From NCBI GenBank assembly GCA_003963435.1, contig RXJC01000351.1, forward strand, positions 1 through 50,637: a stretch of 50,637 bases of DNA. The letters run 5' to 3'. A model generated the notes under the pieces. It did not search any database, was not told the DNA's origin, and saw only the letters and a list, made by a program, of their open reading frames with translations. How positions within the stretch are numbered: the first letter of the stretch is position 1; every line of letters begins with the position of its first letter. The position numbers and the translations under genes were made by a program. This stretch comes from Bradyrhizobiaceae bacterium (GTDB lineage: Bacteria > Pseudomonadota > Alphaproteobacteria > Rhizobiales > Xanthobacteraceae). Shown one piece after another: positions 50,012 through 50,637 of the stretch.

Positions 50012-50398
50012 CGATCCTCCATCCGAAGAAAATGCGCGGCAGATCGCGGTCAAGCGAGGCGCGATCGTTTCGGGCGCGAACCCTATCTCCGTGTTGTCCG
50101 GAGACCGCAGCGGCGCGGGCGATCGGCCCTTGCGCCGCGGGCCGGCACGTTCGCGCGTGCACGGCCAGCAATGGTTCGGACGGCGGCGCGCCGATCGGCG
50201 CTCCAGGTTTGACGAGTGCGTGGCCGGATGCGCGGCCACCGTCCGAGTCTGCAAATCGGGACGAAAAAACCCGCAGCGGATGTGTCCGCGCGGGTCCAAC
50301 CAAACTCGTCTCGATGATGTCATTCTGCCGGTGTTTTGCCCGACGAGTCAAACGAACCAATGCGTCCAGTCGAAGTTGGTCGATCGGGAGGATCGTCG
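50012..50398. other. Right boundary region between phage block and chromosome
   Basis: No convincing gene on either strand. This 387-base stretch should contain the start of leftward late transcription, but I see no strong promoter and no LexA box. It contains copy 2 of the 40-bp interspersed repeat. No tRNA and no obvious direct repeat with the left edge (10,840-11,060), so no attachment site can be named. Confidence 0.4.
50312..50351 (+). repeat. Interspersed 40-bp repeat, copy 2
   Basis: The stretch CGATGATGTCATTCTGCCGG, then TGTTTTGCCCGACGAGTCAA, matching 42961-43000 in order and orientation with a few substitutions. Confidence 0.6.
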
Positions 50399-50524
50399 AT
50401 GACACCCAAGACCTATCGAGAGATCTCGCGCAACGATGACAGGCGGCGCATCGACAGGGCGCGCGGCGAAGGCGGCCCCATCAGCTCGCCGGAAAAGCCC
50501 GGCGATTTGTCCAAGGACGATTAG
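50399..50524 (+). CDS. 41-aa hydrophilic chromosomal protein
   Basis: MTPKTYREISRNDDRRRIDR and a tail rich in Gly, Pro and Asp. GGGAGG lies seven bases before ATG 50399. It is very polar and probably disordered. It lies 60 bases before the response-regulator gene on the same strand. Function unknown. Confidence 0.55.
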   Translation: MTPKTYREISRNDDRRRIDRARGEGGPISSPEKPGDLSKDD

Positions 50525-50584
50525 CCGCGCAGGAACTTCCCAGACGACGGCTGCGTTGGTGTCTTGCAAAGGAACGTTGCCGCG

Positions 50585-50637
50585 ATGAGCCACACTGTCC
50601 TGGTTGTTGACGACGATCCCGGCGTCCTCGACGTGGT
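50585..50637 (+). CDS. Response regulator receiver domain, N-terminal start, cut by the window edge
   Basis: MSHTVLVVDDDPGVLDV is the first strand and acidic pocket (DDD) of a CheY-like receiver domain. AAAGGAA lies upstream. The phospho-acceptor Asp and any output domain are outside the window. It marks return to ordinary chromosome. Confidence 0.75.
   Translation, partial: MSHTVLVVDDDPGVLDV

Noticed and set aside
1..50637. CRISPR arrays, tRNA or rRNA genes, insertion sequences
   Set aside because: No regularly spaced repeats, no cloverleaf-type sequence, no rRNA-like sequence and no transposase were seen anywhere in the window.

Overview
The window is GC-rich DNA from an alphaproteobacterium, most likely Bradyrhizobium or a close relative. 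The evidence is the gene content, the SOS operators of the alphaproteobacterial type (GAAC-N7-GAAC), and an interspersed 40-bp repeat that I associate with that genus from memory. It has three parts. Positions 1-10,860 are ordinary chromosome carrying a catabolic and transport cluster. Positions about 10,900-50,011 are a late-gene block from a short-tailed, SU10-like prophage, read almost entirely leftward. From 50,399 the chromosome resumes rightward with a 41-aa protein and the start of a response regulator.

The catabolic cluster holds the end of a 3-hydroxyacyl-CoA dehydrogenase, a NicX-like ring-cleaving dioxygenase, a nitrate/sulfonate/taurine-type ABC importer (two permeases, an ATPase and a binding protein), an IlvD/Edd dehydratase, a beta-hydroxyacid dehydrogenase, a two-component flavin monooxygenase (reductase plus oxygenase) and a class III CoA-transferase. 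Together they suggest uptake and breakdown of a small aromatic or N-heterocyclic acid. The substrate cannot be read from the sequence.

The phage block, read in its transcription direction (right to left), runs: small terminase, large terminase, small proteins, portal, a small head protein, SU10-type major capsid protein, decoration and adaptor genes, tail genes including a propeller-like nozzle candidate, internal virion-like proteins, a tail-collar fibre, then endolysin, holins and a GNAT acetyltransferase, closed by an intrinsic terminator. No integrase, repressor or replication gene is present. The large terminase carries an 89-bp out-of-frame tandem duplication, and the portal gene is split into two pieces 4.7 kb apart. 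The element therefore looks defective or domesticated, not like an active phage.

The main discovery candidate is what fills the gaps between the phage genes. At least nine two- or three-gene cassettes are wedged between structural genes, and inside the portal gene. Each pairs a proline-rich, modular protein with a small partner. The modular proteins end in different effector-like domains: an ADP-ribosyltransferase-like domain, two M23 endopeptidase-like domains, Cys-rich domains and a Gly-rich domain. The partners fit immunity proteins by compartment: exported or membrane partners accompany the peptidoglycan-targeting and Gly-rich effectors, and cytosolic partners accompany the ADP-ribosyltransferase-like and Cys-rich effectors. 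Six promoters that lie directly before partner-type genes have a LexA box (five perfect GAAC-N7-GAAC, one GAAT-N7-GAAC) in the -35/-10 spacer. The modular proteins share short motifs (VPVEHDPF, RFGDW, GGLLGMIQDY, FGGYANPT, PPIFFPF) that could be virion-targeting tags. Decayed copies of portal or tail-gene sequence lie at cassette edges and suggest how the cassettes arrived. I read this as an SOS-linked, prophage-borne effector-immunity array. The components are read from sequence; the system-level function is inference.
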